Position numbers and translations under genes: made by a program. A stretch of 25,914 nt of DNA from a virus: positions 1-25,914 of the IMG/VR virus record IMGVR_UViG_3300008012_000161. One strand, given 5' to 3'. The notes below the pieces were generated by a model. That model had not been told where the DNA came from, did no database searches, and worked only from the letters and a program-made list of their open reading frames with translations. This document shows positions 13,306 to 19,464 of the stretch, one piece after another. Positions within the stretch are counted from its first letter, which is position 1; each line of letters begins with the position of its first letter.

Positions 13306-14228
13306 CAGTAGATAGAATAGAGGTTGTTAATATTGGATTCAATCGCGGTTCGGTTGGCTGACTGATCTGAATTCCAAACAATAACCTCCTGCCAAAGCGC
13401 TGTGAATCCGCCATACAGAGTGAAGTCTAGCTGACTGTCAGCAGTGCTTGGGGCGTTGGTTGAGGTGTTACCAGTTAACAGTGCTCCTCCATTTACACCC
13501 ACCTTGAGGCGATCTGCAGCTGTTGCATTGTCAGCATCGATGTAAAACGTAACCAAGTTTTGACCAACCGCAAAAGTCTCTACTGGAGTCGTGTAGTCAA
13601 CAGAGGTTGAGGTGCCATTCTTAACCAAGAAACGAGCCAACTCTGTAGAAGAGAACTGACTTGACTGGTATGAAATCTCAACCCCCACACTACCCGAAAA
13701 CGCGCCAGTCTCAAAGAGCTCATGCTCTGTCGTCCCACTTGTTTCTCTTGCATCGGTCGGGGACACCACCCATGAGGTTGAACTGCTTGATCCGTCGTGC
13801 AAGAACTTGAATGTTGTCTTTGAACTGGGTACAGAAAGACTTATGCTGCTGGTAGACATCTGTACCGCAGGTTTTCCGTTCACTATTATAACACCCGTTG
13901 TTCCGTCGTAAATTTTTGGCTGGTTTGCTGAGGTAGACTGTGAAGCGTTGTTGCTTGAGGCTTGGTCATACCACGTGGTGACAAATCCATCGTTCGCACC
14001 GCAATGACTAGCTATTGCAGCAGTGTCAAGCGAACCTGAGCTAAAACCTATATCTGTCTCAGCATCATCATTTGACCTGCGAATGCGGATGGCGTTACCT
14101 GAATAATCAGTTCTAAGCTTCCTTAAGCTGTAGGCTGCTGAAGCTCCTGAATATTCATCAAGAAGTGGTGGGATGACAGCTGAAGTGACACCCCCTTGAT
14201 TGGTTAAAGATAGTCCTAGACCTAGCAT
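13305..14228 (-). CDS. Arabinofuranosidase/LamG-like virion protein (307 aa)
   Basis: Residues 33-62 carry Ala-Tyr-Ser-Leu-Arg-Lys-Leu-Arg...Ala-Ile-Arg-Ile-Arg-Arg-Ser...Asp-Ile-Gly-Phe. They are followed by Leu-Asp-Thr-Ala-Ala-Ile (67-72), Gly-Phe-Val-Thr-Thr-Trp-Tyr-Asp-Gln (81-89) and Ala-Asn-Gln-Pro (101-104). This motif series is typical of the arabinofuranosidase-B-like/concanavalin-type domain that is common in phage tail and surface proteins. The rest is beta-rich with a C-terminal lectin-like strand set. I infer glycan binding or depolymerisation at the host surface. Catalytic residues cannot be picked with confidence. It lies just after the endolysin gene, with 1 nt between. Confidence 0.75.
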   Translation of the reverse strand: MLGLGLSLTNQGGVTSAVIPPLLDEYSGASAAYSLRKLRTDYSGNAIRIRRSNDDAETDIGFSSGSLDTAAIASHCGANDGFVTTWYDQASSNNASQSTSANQPKIYDGTTGVIIVNGKPAVQMSTSSISLSVPSSKTTFKFLHDGSSSSTSWVVSPTDARETSGTTEHELFETGAFSGSVGVEISYQSSQFSSTELARFLVKNGTSTSVDYTTPVETFAVGQNLVTFYIDADNATAADRLKVGVNGGALLTGNTSTNAPSTADSQLDFTLYGGFTALWQEVIVWNSDQSANRTAIESNINNLYSIY

Positions 14229-14229
14229 A

Positions 14230-14709
14230 TCAAAGTTGTTTTCCGAACATCACTTCGTAGTAAACCTTTCCCTGATCGTCACGACAAGCCTTGAGGCAGC
14301 GACCACGATTAAGGCCATCATAAACGAAAGACACATGAACCCAATCAGGATTGTCCTGATCACCAAACTCCCAAATGAGTTGATCAAATTCAAGATTCTC
14401 TCTGATGTAGTTAAAGATGTCTGCGTTGGTGCACTTGCCGTATACGTCGGCATCCAGGTCGAGCGCACGTCCCTCCATATGCTGACTACGCCTTGAGCCA
14501 CCGATCGCCTTATTGAGTTCAGGCGAGCGATACCCTGACGACACGTATATAGGAACTCCGAGACACTCCCTAAGAGGTTGAAATATATTGATCGCAACCT
14601 GTCTAAGATTTTCTGTAACCCAATCATCTGGTTCGTTGTTAATACCTAGTCTCTTTGCTGTAAGGCTTTTCGTTACCTCTGAAAGGGTTAGGTTGTCGGA
14701 TAACTTCAT
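14230..14709 (-). CDS. M15-family peptidase, endolysin (159 aa)
   Basis: The peptidase should cleave peptidoglycan stem peptides at lysis. The zinc motif Ser-x-His-x-x-Gly-x-Ala-x-Asp is complete: Ser75, His77, Gly80, Ala82, Asp84. The second part, Trp-Val-His125-Val-Ser, is also intact. Ser-Ser-Gly-Tyr-Arg-Ser (57-62) is the usual substrate-side strand. The N-terminal 40 residues resemble the helical start of peptidase M15_3. There is no signal peptide, so release would need a holin; none is obvious on this strand. The start overlaps the upstream 78-aa gene by 4 nt (ATGA). Confidence 0.9.
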   Translation of the reverse strand: MKLSDNLTLSEVTKSLTAKRLGINNEPDDWVTENLRQVAINIFQPLRECLGVPIYVSSGYRSPELNKAIGGSRRSQHMEGRALDLDADVYGKCTNADIFNYIRENLEFDQLIWEFGDQDNPDWVHVSFVYDGLNRGRCLKACRDDQGKVYYEVMFGKQL

Positions 14710-14942
14710 TTCTTGTTAAGCAAGTTAAACACGTCAGGGTAGGCCTTGTCGATGTCGCTACTTACCTTAAAGTTATCCACAAGCTTCTTCTTCTCTTCCT
14801 TGGTGAGGCTGCCATCAGCGACTTGCTTGTCGAGCATGGCTTCATATTCCTTGGCGTTCATGTCGGCAGAAGGTTTCCTGCTAAGACGCTTGAGAAGGTC
14901 TTTCACGCTGGGATCTCCTGACTTGTTTTTTAACACTTTCAT
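14706..14942 (-). CDS. Small helical protein upstream of endolysin (78 aa)
   Basis: The 78-residue charged helical protein has Asp-Leu-Leu-Lys-Arg-Leu-Ser-Arg (19-26), a Lys-Glu-Tyr-Glu-Ala-Met-Leu helix and Thr-Lys-Glu-Glu-Lys-Lys-Lys-Leu-Val-Asp-Asn-Phe. There is no membrane segment, so it is not a holin by sequence. It looks like a short two- or three-helix binder and is translationally coupled to the endolysin (ATGA overlap). Function unknown. No ribosome site is seen before the ATG. Confidence 0.6.
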   Translation of the reverse strand: MKVLKNKSGDPSVKDLLKRLSRKPSADMNAKEYEAMLDKQVADGSLTKEEKKKLVDNFKVSSDIDKAYPDVFNLLNKK

Positions 14943-15018
14943 TGTTTAGTCTTCGTTTCTCGTTCTCTACTCTAGAGTCTTTACGCTTCTTCTTCGGATT
15001 GAAGTAGTGCTTGTTCAT
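14881..15018 (-). CDS. Possible 45-aa basic protein overlapping 14706-14942
   Basis: An ATG at 15018 opens a 45-codon frame with Pro-Lys-Lys-Lys-Arg-Lys near its start and Lys/Arg/Glu throughout, similar in charge to the other micro-proteins. It would fill the gap before the 78-aa gene but overlaps it by 62 nt in another frame, and it has no ribosome site. It could equally be an untranslated leader. Confidence 0.28.
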   Translation of the reverse strand: MNKHYFNPKKKRKDSRVENEKRRLNNESVKKQVRRSQRERPSQAS

Positions 15019-15072
15019 TCACACTCGTTAACAGCCGATATTTGGAAAAGTCGAATGTTCATCCTATCATCG
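15011..15072 (+). promoter_or_regulatory. Candidate promoter(s) for 15122-15649
   Basis: TTG at 15011-15013, a 23-nt spacer and GATATTTG at 15037-15044 fit the flavobacterial TTG/TAnnTTTG pattern with one mismatch. An overlapping option is TTTG at 15041-15044, a 20-nt spacer and TATCATCG at 15065-15072. The leader to the ATG at 15122 would be about 50-75 nt. No Shine-Dalgarno is seen; the ATG follows an A/C-rich AAACAAACAACC. Confidence 0.4.
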
Positions 15073-15121
15073 TATCAGAATCAATCACGAAAGTACAAAC
15101 AAACACTTAAAACAAACAACC

Positions 15122-15649
15122 ATGAACAACTTCATTAACCTCACCCTTCGGGTCTTGCGTTGGACTGCAATCTCTGTGTTCGCTTTCTTCGCAGCTATCT
15201 TCGTACTGGCCTTCACGTTCGATTGCTCAATGGAGCGTCTTCGAAATCGAGTGTCTGTCCCGTTCATCCAATCTGTGCGATCAGACATGCCGATTCAGGT
15301 TATTAACGTGGACCGCGTGGTAGGCTTAAGCACGGCTGACTTTGACAGTGTGCTAGCCAGTGGTGAGATCTACGACTACGAAATGAAGCGTGACGTTCAC
15401 ATCTTCATGGAACAACCTGACAGCGTCATGAGCTTTCACCCTGGAATGGCTGGGGTGTATGTTGTTTCCACGGCTGGACCTCAGGGTGAGAACGAACCAT
15501 TCATCCTTCTGTTCGACGAGGACTGGGTTCAGCAATGCATCGCGAACGACCAAGTTGTTGTAGAGGAGATGGGGGTTCATATTACAGCCCCTGGGTATGA
15601 ACTAGATGCCTCGAACAGTCAACCTGTGTATCGATGCTCTGATGTCTGA
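15122..15649 (+). CDS. Single-pass membrane protein, independent unit (175 aa)
   Basis: The N-terminal helix 12-33 (Leu-Arg-Trp-Thr-Ala-Ile...Phe-Val-Leu-Ala-Phe) is a strong membrane anchor. A soluble domain follows with beta strands (Pro-Ile-Gln-Val-Ile-Asn-Val-Asp-Arg-Val-Val, then Val-Tyr-Val-Val-Ser-Thr-Ala) and a short Cys-containing tail. With the basic N-terminus inside, the domain would face the periplasm. There is no lipobox and no known family. It lies alone on the plus strand near the endolysin, with its own promoter candidates and a strong terminator, which is typical of a moron. Superinfection exclusion or host-surface change is plausible; a lysis accessory is the alternative. 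Confidence 0.68.
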   Translation: MNNFINLTLRVLRWTAISVFAFFAAIFVLAFTFDCSMERLRNRVSVPFIQSVRSDMPIQVINVDRVVGLSTADFDSVLASGEIYDYEMKRDVHIFMEQPDSVMSFHPGMAGVYVVSTAGPQGENEPFILLFDEDWVQQCIANDQVVVEEMGVHITAPGYELDASNSQPVYRCSDV

Positions 15650-15656
15650 CAAAAAG

Positions 15657-15680
15657 AAAAGCCCCCGCAAGGGGGCTTTC
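15657..15680. terminator. Bidirectional intrinsic terminator
   Basis: The stem AAAGCCCCC/GGGGGCTTT (9 bp) has loop GCAA and is followed by CTTGTTT on the plus strand. On the minus strand the same hairpin is followed by TCTTTTTG. It lies between the convergent genes ending at 15649 and 15712, so it can stop both transcripts. Confidence 0.88.
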
Positions 15681-15711
15681 TTGTTTCATCAATAGCAGAC
15701 CGTCAGGTAGA

Positions 15712-16191
15712 TTATCTTCTAAGAGCGTCTCTTTCCTCGTTAGTCATGCGAGCACGCTCAAAGGCTCTCATGCCAGCATCAATTGGGTGCTTTTGTACGC
15801 TTGACGGGGCGTACTCATAGCCTGGTGCAGTAAGCTCATCATAAAACCCGCTAATAGCAGATCCAATGGCGTCGATCATACCAGATTGCCCGCTACGCTG
15901 TCTAGCGTAGTCATCAGCCGACTCATTTCCATAACCCAAGACGTATCTATCTCTAAGATCACCTTCACCTGTAAACAGGTTAAGCAACCCCATCCCAATG
16001 GCAGAGGCATCGTCATACATATTCTGAAGACGGCTATCATCAGCGTACTTTCCGCTTGCTTGATACTCCTGGATCTTAGCCTTACCACTTGCCTTAAAGT
16101 ACTCAATTAGTTGTGATGGCGTCTTATTAGACTTCTGGTGCTCGTTCATACCGCTTGCACGGTACATTCTGTTGTCTCTTAGTGTTCTCAT
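15712..16191 (-). CDS. Hypothetical protein, possible virion component (159 aa)
   Basis: The N-terminus is basic (Arg-Thr-Leu-Arg-Asp-Asn-Arg). A helical, Lys/Gln/Ala/Ser-rich section (18-60) follows, then a glycine-containing amphipathic stretch (Ala-Ile-Gly-Met-Gly-Leu-Leu-Asn-Leu-Phe) and a charged C-terminus. No family is recognised. It is the last gene before the bidirectional terminator and is coupled by an ATGA overlap to the beta-rich protein upstream. A minor internal virion protein fits its neighbours (ejection protein and transglycosylase), but this is only inference. Confidence 0.62.
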   Translation of the reverse strand: MRTLRDNRMYRASGMNEHQKSNKTPSQLIEYFKASGKAKIQEYQASGKYADDSRLQNMYDDASAIGMGLLNLFTGEGDLRDRYVLGYGNESADDYARQRSGQSGMIDAIGSAISGFYDELTAPGYEYAPSSVQKHPIDAGMRAFERARMTNEERDALRR

Positions 16192-16643
16192 GATGTTGCT
16201 ACAAAGTATTCTGCTGTGATGTCGGCAGAGTCAGAGACCACCGAAATCTTGTTGATGTTTGCAAAGTTAATAGATACCGTACCGTCGGCTGTGACGGCAG
16301 GTGTTGTTGATGTCTGAGTCGCGTCCATGCCCTGATCAAAGAAAACCACGCTACCTCCTGTCGGAACCAACACGGCGTACTCCTCATCAGTTCCAACCAC
16401 CCTCACGTGTAAGTCATCGCTCCCTGAAAGGTGAGAGATGCGGAGGTACTTCAGGGCACCGTCTATAAACTGACCGTTCCCTGCAGCTAAGTCGAACTTG
16501 ATAAGATCCATCTCAGTGGACGTGGCGACAAACACCCTAGTATCAATGGTGTTGATCCCATCGATGGTGGTTGATCTAGTCTGACCAAAGTCCCTCCCGT
16601 TGAGAGTTACCTTCTCGTCAATCTGTACGCTCATTGTCGCCAT
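16188..16643 (-). CDS. Beta-rich virion protein, third paralogue (151 aa)
   Basis: The 151 residues are all-beta in pattern: Leu-Lys-Tyr-Leu-Arg-Ile-Ser (64-70), a Pro-Thr-Gly-Gly-Ser-Val-Val-Phe-Phe turn near 92-100, a Thr-rich segment, and a final Ala-Glu-Tyr-Phe strand. Spacing and motif order match the proteins of 964-1371 and 1371-1817, some 14 kb away, so I infer a duplicated virion family. Translation could start at Met4 (ATG at 16634) instead. A TATCTTTG box ends 4 nt before the first ATG; with Met4 the leader would be about 13 nt. Confidence 0.66.
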   Translation of the reverse strand: MATMSVQIDEKVTLNGRDFGQTRSTTIDGINTIDTRVFVATSTEMDLIKFDLAAGNGQFIDGALKYLRISHLSGSDDLHVRVVGTDEEYAVLVPTGGSVVFFDQGMDATQTSTTPAVTADGTVSINFANINKISVVSDSADITAEYFVATS

Positions 16644-16647
16644 GAGG

Positions 16648-16655
16648 CAAAGATA
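16648..16655 (-). promoter_or_regulatory. TATCTTTG box before 16188-16643
   Basis: The minus strand reads CTATCTTTGCCTC followed directly by ATG. It matches TAnnTTTG and lies in the 30-nt gap after the preceding gene. No -33 TTG is seen at normal distance. Confidence 0.5.
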
Positions 16656-16673
16656 GTAAAGCTGTTTTAATTA

Positions 16674-17570
16674 TTACTGGAGGAATGGATCGTACACATC
16701 AGCCGCCGTGTAAGAGGGTTGCACCATCGGTGGTGGCATGGTGTATGGTTGTGGGGTCTGATACGCTGGGACCTGGAAGGTGGGTTGCTGCATGAAGTTC
16801 ATTTGATTCTGCATCATTGCAAGCTGTTGCTCCAGCTGTGCTGTTCTGGGGTCTGGCTGAAAACCCCCTTGAGCCCCACCAGACATATTGTTCTCTATGG
16901 CCCCCATAGCCGCCTTCTTGCCAAACTCCTTAAGGCCAGCCTTAACCCCTGTGGTTGCAGCAGTCGTGCCAGTTGTGGCTGCAGCTGTCGTGGCTCCAGT
17001 GGCTCCAGTGGTGGCCGCTGTGGTTCCTGTCAAGGCAGCAGGGGTCAGGGCTGCTTGAGTGGCGGCAACGCCACCAAGACCTGATCCTCCAGTTGCTGTG
17101 ATGCCAGTCCCAACTGTTGTCGGGGCAACAGCCGTAGTAGCTCCAGCTGTAGCAGCTCCTCCACCCCCAGCGCCAAGGATAGCACCCCCAGTAAGGGCTG
17201 CCCCTGCCAAGACACCCACTATCTCAGCAGTGTTCTCCGATCTCTCCTTCCTTACATCCTTAAAGTACTGCTCGATGTCCTCTTCTCTACGGGTAAGTTC
17301 CTTGTACTCACCACCCCTCATCTCAACCTGAGACGGGTCAATCCCCTTTCTCTCGGCCTTTCTAAGGGCTCTACGGTTGAGTCTCTTCTGCTTGTGTACA
17401 TCTCTCTTGAGCTGCCTGAAGTCCTCCCCCTTTAGGTCACCACCTGCAGCAGACGTTACAGCCCCCTTCTGTGCCTCTGACTCAAATACCTTCTCCTTGG
17501 TGTTCCCCCACCCCTTGAACTTATCCTCACCAGAGATTGTGTTTGTATCCTTCTTAGTAAATATCCCCAT
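16674..17570 (-). CDS. Gly/Ala/Thr-rich internal virion (ejection) protein candidate (298 aa)
   Basis: Three regions are visible: a charged, Lys/Arg-rich helical head (1-112); a long low-complexity Gly/Ala/Thr segment (about 115-215) that is non-polar enough to insert in membranes; and a Gln/Met/Pro-rich tail (235-298) with repeated Pro-Tyr and Gln-Pro. There is no catalytic motif. Podovirus internal proteins that leave the capsid with the DNA often combine such segments and sit next to a transglycosylase gene, as here. I therefore infer a pilot or ejection role. The low-complexity DNA has TTG/CAG-like repeats, so its length may vary between relatives. Confidence 0.6.
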   Translation of the reverse strand: MGIFTKKDTNTISGEDKFKGWGNTKEKVFESEAQKGAVTSAAGGDLKGEDFRQLKRDVHKQKRLNRRALRKAERKGIDPSQVEMRGGEYKELTRREEDIEQYFKDVRKERSENTAEIVGVLAGAALTGGAILGAGGGGAATAGATTAVAPTTVGTGITATGGSGLGGVAATQAALTPAALTGTTAATTGATGATTAAATTGTTAATTGVKAGLKEFGKKAAMGAIENNMSGGAQGGFQPDPRTAQLEQQLAMMQNQMNFMQQPTFQVPAYQTPQPYTMPPPMVQPSYTAADVYDPFLQ

Positions 17571-17575
17571 GGCTG

Positions 17576-18304
17576 TTAGTCGTTGTAGTAGTATCTATAG
17601 AACTTGGCTTGATAGTCAGGGAAGGTCATGTTCTTACCCTTGAGGTTTTCATCCCTCTTATCTCTGATCGTGTGACCAAGATACTCTCTAGAGCCTTGTC
17701 TCCCCTTAAGGTGACGCATAAGGAGTAAGTCAAGGTCTGAGAACATATCGTCAAACCCAGGAATCTGTGGTGAGTACTCCTCCCTAATGTCAGCAATATC
17801 CTTCATGTACGGATTCCCACCAGCGACAGACTCAGTGAGAGCTCTTCTCATCGTCTCGTTCTGAAGATCCTCATCGAACATGTACTGCTCCTTAGTTACC
17901 CCAGATAGGTTTGGGTCCTTCTTGAGCAGATTCCACAGGAACTGATGCCCACCAACAGCCGAAGAGGTTGGGTTCTGAGCCCTGTAGTTCAGGTCAGACT
18001 CCACCCCAGCAAGTGCCCTAATGAACGCTGTTGTATCCATCTGTGCGTTGTATGCCTCTTTCGGGATGTTGAATTGACCGCTACCCTGATACACAGGGAA
18101 CTCAGTGACAGTCTTCCCACTGAACCTGTACTCCCCACCAGGTTTCATGTGCTTCACATCCCCCCTATCACTCACACCGATCACATCGTGATCAACACCC
18201 TTCATGGAGATCTTGTTTGATGGGATGACATTGAAGTCATTGAACCTGTCCTTGCTATCCCTGCGATAACCAGTCCTAGTAACGTTCCCCTTGAGTGCTC
18301 TCAT
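17576..18304 (-). CDS. Lytic transglycosylase-like virion protein (242 aa)
   Basis: Residues 93-123 show the SLT core: Phe-Ile-Arg-Ala-Leu-Ala-Gly-Val-Glu102-Ser-Asp-Leu-Asn, then Asn-Pro-Thr-Ser-Ser-Ala-Val-Gly-Gly-His-Gln-Phe. Glu102 is the expected catalytic acid and the Ser-Ala-Val-Gly-Gly-x-Gln-Phe turn is the second motif. The helical C-terminal half includes Thr-Met-Arg-Arg-Ala-Leu. It lacks a signal peptide, so it probably acts from the virion, cutting peptidoglycan glycan strands during DNA entry. It is followed 5 nt later by the ejection-protein candidate. A TATCTTTG box ends 5 nt before the ATG. Confidence 0.78.
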   Translation of the reverse strand: MRALKGNVTRTGYRRDSKDRFNDFNVIPSNKISMKGVDHDVIGVSDRGDVKHMKPGGEYRFSGKTVTEFPVYQGSGQFNIPKEAYNAQMDTTAFIRALAGVESDLNYRAQNPTSSAVGGHQFLWNLLKKDPNLSGVTKEQYMFDEDLQNETMRRALTESVAGGNPYMKDIADIREEYSPQIPGFDDMFSDLDLLLMRHLKGRQGSREYLGHTIRDKRDENLKGKNMTFPDYQAKFYRYYYND

Positions 18305-18309
18305 ACACG

Positions 18310-18317
18310 CAAAGATA
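18310..18317 (-). promoter_or_regulatory. TATCTTTG box 5 nt before the transglycosylase
   Basis: The minus strand reads CTATCTTTGCGTGT followed by ATG at 18304. It is a full TAnnTTTG match in the 15-nt gap after the 41-aa gene, with no -33 element visible. It would give a leaderless transcript. Confidence 0.5.
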
Positions 18318-18319
18318 GC

Positions 18320-18445
18320 TTACTTCTTCTTAGTCTTACCGTGCATGGACAGTGCTATGGCTATGGCCTGCTTCAAGGGTTTCCCCTCTCGCACTAACAG
18401 CCTGATCTTGTCAGACACCCTCTTATTGTGTTTGGTTTTAGACAT
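18320..18445 (-). CDS. Basic micro-protein with KQAIAIALS motif (41 aa)
   Basis: I start at the ATG at 18445, which is preceded by AGAGGA at about 6 nt, instead of the longer in-frame option. The 41 residues contain Val-Ser-Asp-Lys-Ile-Arg-Leu-Leu-Val-Arg-Glu-Gly and Lys-Gln-Ala-Ile-Ala-Ile-Ala-Leu-Ser-Met. This arrangement is common in small phage and bacterial proteins of unknown function. It is the first gene of the leftward arm, about 90 nt downstream of a promoter candidate. Confidence 0.65.
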   Translation of the reverse strand: MSKTKHNKRVSDKIRLLVREGKPLKQAIAIALSMHGKTKKK

Positions 18446-18538
18446 AGCAATCCTCTGACATAAACATCTAACAGATTCTCTGTGTTCACACAAAGACCAT
18501 CTGAGAAGTTTAGACCCCTCTGATCTGCTTGATGATTG

Positions 18539-18569
18539 CGAAGGTATAAACAAAAATCTCAAAAGTCAA
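18539..18569 (-). promoter_or_regulatory. Candidate promoter of the leftward arm
   Basis: The minus strand has TTG (in TTGACT) at 18569-18567, a 20-nt spacer and TACCTTCG at 18546-18539. This fits TTG-N17-23-TAnnTTTG with one mismatch. The same site can be read as TTGACT-15-TATACC. The leader to the ATG at 18445 would be about 90 nt. Confidence 0.45.
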
Positions 18570-18806
18570 GGTTGAATTGAAAGTTTAATCAACACAGCCT
18601 AACTAATTGTGTATCATAAGTTTAGAATATCCGCATTAAAGTCAAACTCGAACAGCGGATCTGGAAAAAGTGGTGAGAAATGTTTGAGTAGGGGATTATC
18701 GTGCTACATAGACGAGCACGCGCGCGACCCGAAACGGAATCTGTGTCCCCCCACCCTTGCATTATGTTGCGATTTGCGCACAACTTTTAGCGTTTTGTGT
18801 AACGTG

Positions 18807-18835
18807 TTGACGCACAGGGCGTTGACCTAGGTTAC
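18807..18835 (+). promoter_or_regulatory. Candidate rightward promoter, upstream copy
   Basis: TTG at 18807-18809, an 18-nt spacer and TAGGTTAC at 18828-18835 (two mismatches to TAnnTTTG). It overlaps the GTTGAC direct repeats and the ACCTAGGT palindrome, so an operator here would block it. Weaker than the candidate at 19082. Confidence 0.25.
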
Positions 18836-18978
18836 TTGTACAAAGCATTCAACAGAGACGTGCTTTCTACACACATACACAAGGCAGTAACAAACCCTCC
18901 CCAATCTTCCACATCGCAACCCAGGAGCGGAGAGGTATACGCGCTGACCGACATTCAGGCCACCACAGGAACCTGCCG

Positions 18979-19004
18979 CCAACCCCATCCAACCAACCCC
19001 ATCC
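18979..19004 (+). repeat. Direct repeat CCAACCCCATCC x2
   Basis: Two perfect 12-bp copies (18979-18990 and 18993-19004) are separated by AA, within a C-rich tract. The opposite strand carries GGGG and GG runs that could form a G-quadruplex. The core ACCCC is shared with the start-codon leaders of the early genes. Confidence 0.7.
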
Positions 19005-19081
19005 CACCACCACGCTCAAACTTTTTTTCGCTCTGTATCCCAGTCATACTGCGGGATTAACATCTGTTGGCATTTGAAAAC

Positions 19082-19113
19082 TTGACACGTATTTGTTCCC
19101 TTCACGATGTTTG
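19082..19113 (+). promoter_or_regulatory. Candidate main early (rightward) promoter
   Basis: TTG (in TTGACA) at 19082-19084, a 21-nt spacer and GATGTTTG at 19106-19113 match TTG-N-TAnnTTTG with one mismatch. The expected start near 19118 leaves a leader of about 35 nt before the ATG at 19153. Confidence 0.45.
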
Positions 19114-19152
19114 TACCGAATCATTCATCAAACAATTCAAACCCCACACACA

Positions 19153-19404
19153 ATGACTACCTTGAAACGACGCAAGCAAGCAATCGACAAACTGATTGGG
19201 CACGGACAAATGACAAGTGTACAAGTGTACGAAGCAGTCACAACCTTCCCCCAGTTCAATGACAACACCAAAGCAGACTTGGTCTCCTACATCATCAAAC
19301 AACATATGGACGAGGAATTGGAGATGCACCTGAACGAAACGATGGGCTACGATGCAGGCCTGCACCGAATGCAGGTTGACCATCAAGGCAACATCTCATT
19401 CTGA
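19153..19404 (+). CDS. Early small protein (83 aa)
   Basis: I start at the ATG at 19153 because it follows the recurrent AACCCCACACACA leader. The 83-residue product begins Thr-Thr-Leu-Lys-Arg-Arg-Lys and is helical, with Lys-Ala-Asp-Leu-Val-Ser-Tyr-Ile-Ile and Glu-Glu-Leu-Glu-Met-His-Leu segments and a Met-Gln-Val-Asp-His-Gln-Gly-Asn-Ile-Ser-Phe end. No family is recognised. As the first rightward gene it should be expressed very early; host takeover or regulation is likely but unproven. A strong hairpin follows 8 nt after the stop. Confidence 0.65.
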   Translation: MTTLKRRKQAIDKLIGHGQMTSVQVYEAVTTFPQFNDNTKADLVSYIIKQHMDEELEMHLNETMGYDAGLHRMQVDHQGNISF

Positions 19405-19411
19405 AACCATC

Positions 19412-19438
19412 GGGGAGGATGGACACGCTGTCCTCCCC
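19412..19438 (+). promoter_or_regulatory. Strong hairpin between first two early genes
   Basis: GGGGAGGA (19412-19419) pairs with TCCTCCCC (19431-19438) around an 11-nt loop. An alternative register pairs GGGGA/TCCCC and GGACA/TGTCC with a GGAT bulge. No U-tract follows, so it is more likely an RNA-processing, stability or attenuation element than a terminator. Confidence 0.55.
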
Positions 19439-19464
19439 ACACAAACAATCAAACCCCATACACA

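Larger units (their letters stand above)
18446..19152. other. Divergent non-coding control region
   Basis: About 700 bp separate the first leftward gene (18445) from the first rightward gene (19153). Open frames here are short and not protein-like. The region holds promoter candidates for both directions, a CGTGCT/AGCACG hairpin (18700-18720), direct GTTGAC repeats 15 bp apart (18806 and 18821) beside the palindrome ACCTAGGT, a C-rich 12-bp direct repeat (18979-19004) and an ATCCC...GGGAT hairpin (19037-19057). It is the best candidate for early regulation and possibly for a replication origin, which the sequence alone cannot prove. Confidence 0.6.

Noticed and set aside
14250-14627. Minus-strand frame overlapping the endolysin in another frame
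   Set aside because: Hydrophobic stretches look holin-like, but it overlaps the M15 gene almost entirely, lacks a leader and is best explained as an out-of-frame shadow.
18609-18830. Plus-strand 73-codon frame
   Set aside because: Cys/Ser/Leu-rich translation without protein-like pattern or leader; better read as regulatory DNA.
18979-19004. CRISPR-like repeats
   Set aside because: Only two 12-bp copies with a 2-bp gap; no spacers or cas genes.
19037-19057. Terminator at the ATCCC/GGGAT hairpin
   Set aside because: No T-run follows on either strand, so it is kept only as a structural element of the control region.
18836-19060. Plus-strand 74-codon frame in the divergent region
   Set aside because: Low-complexity, Pro/Thr/His-rich translation with no start context; it crosses the C-rich repeats and looks non-coding.
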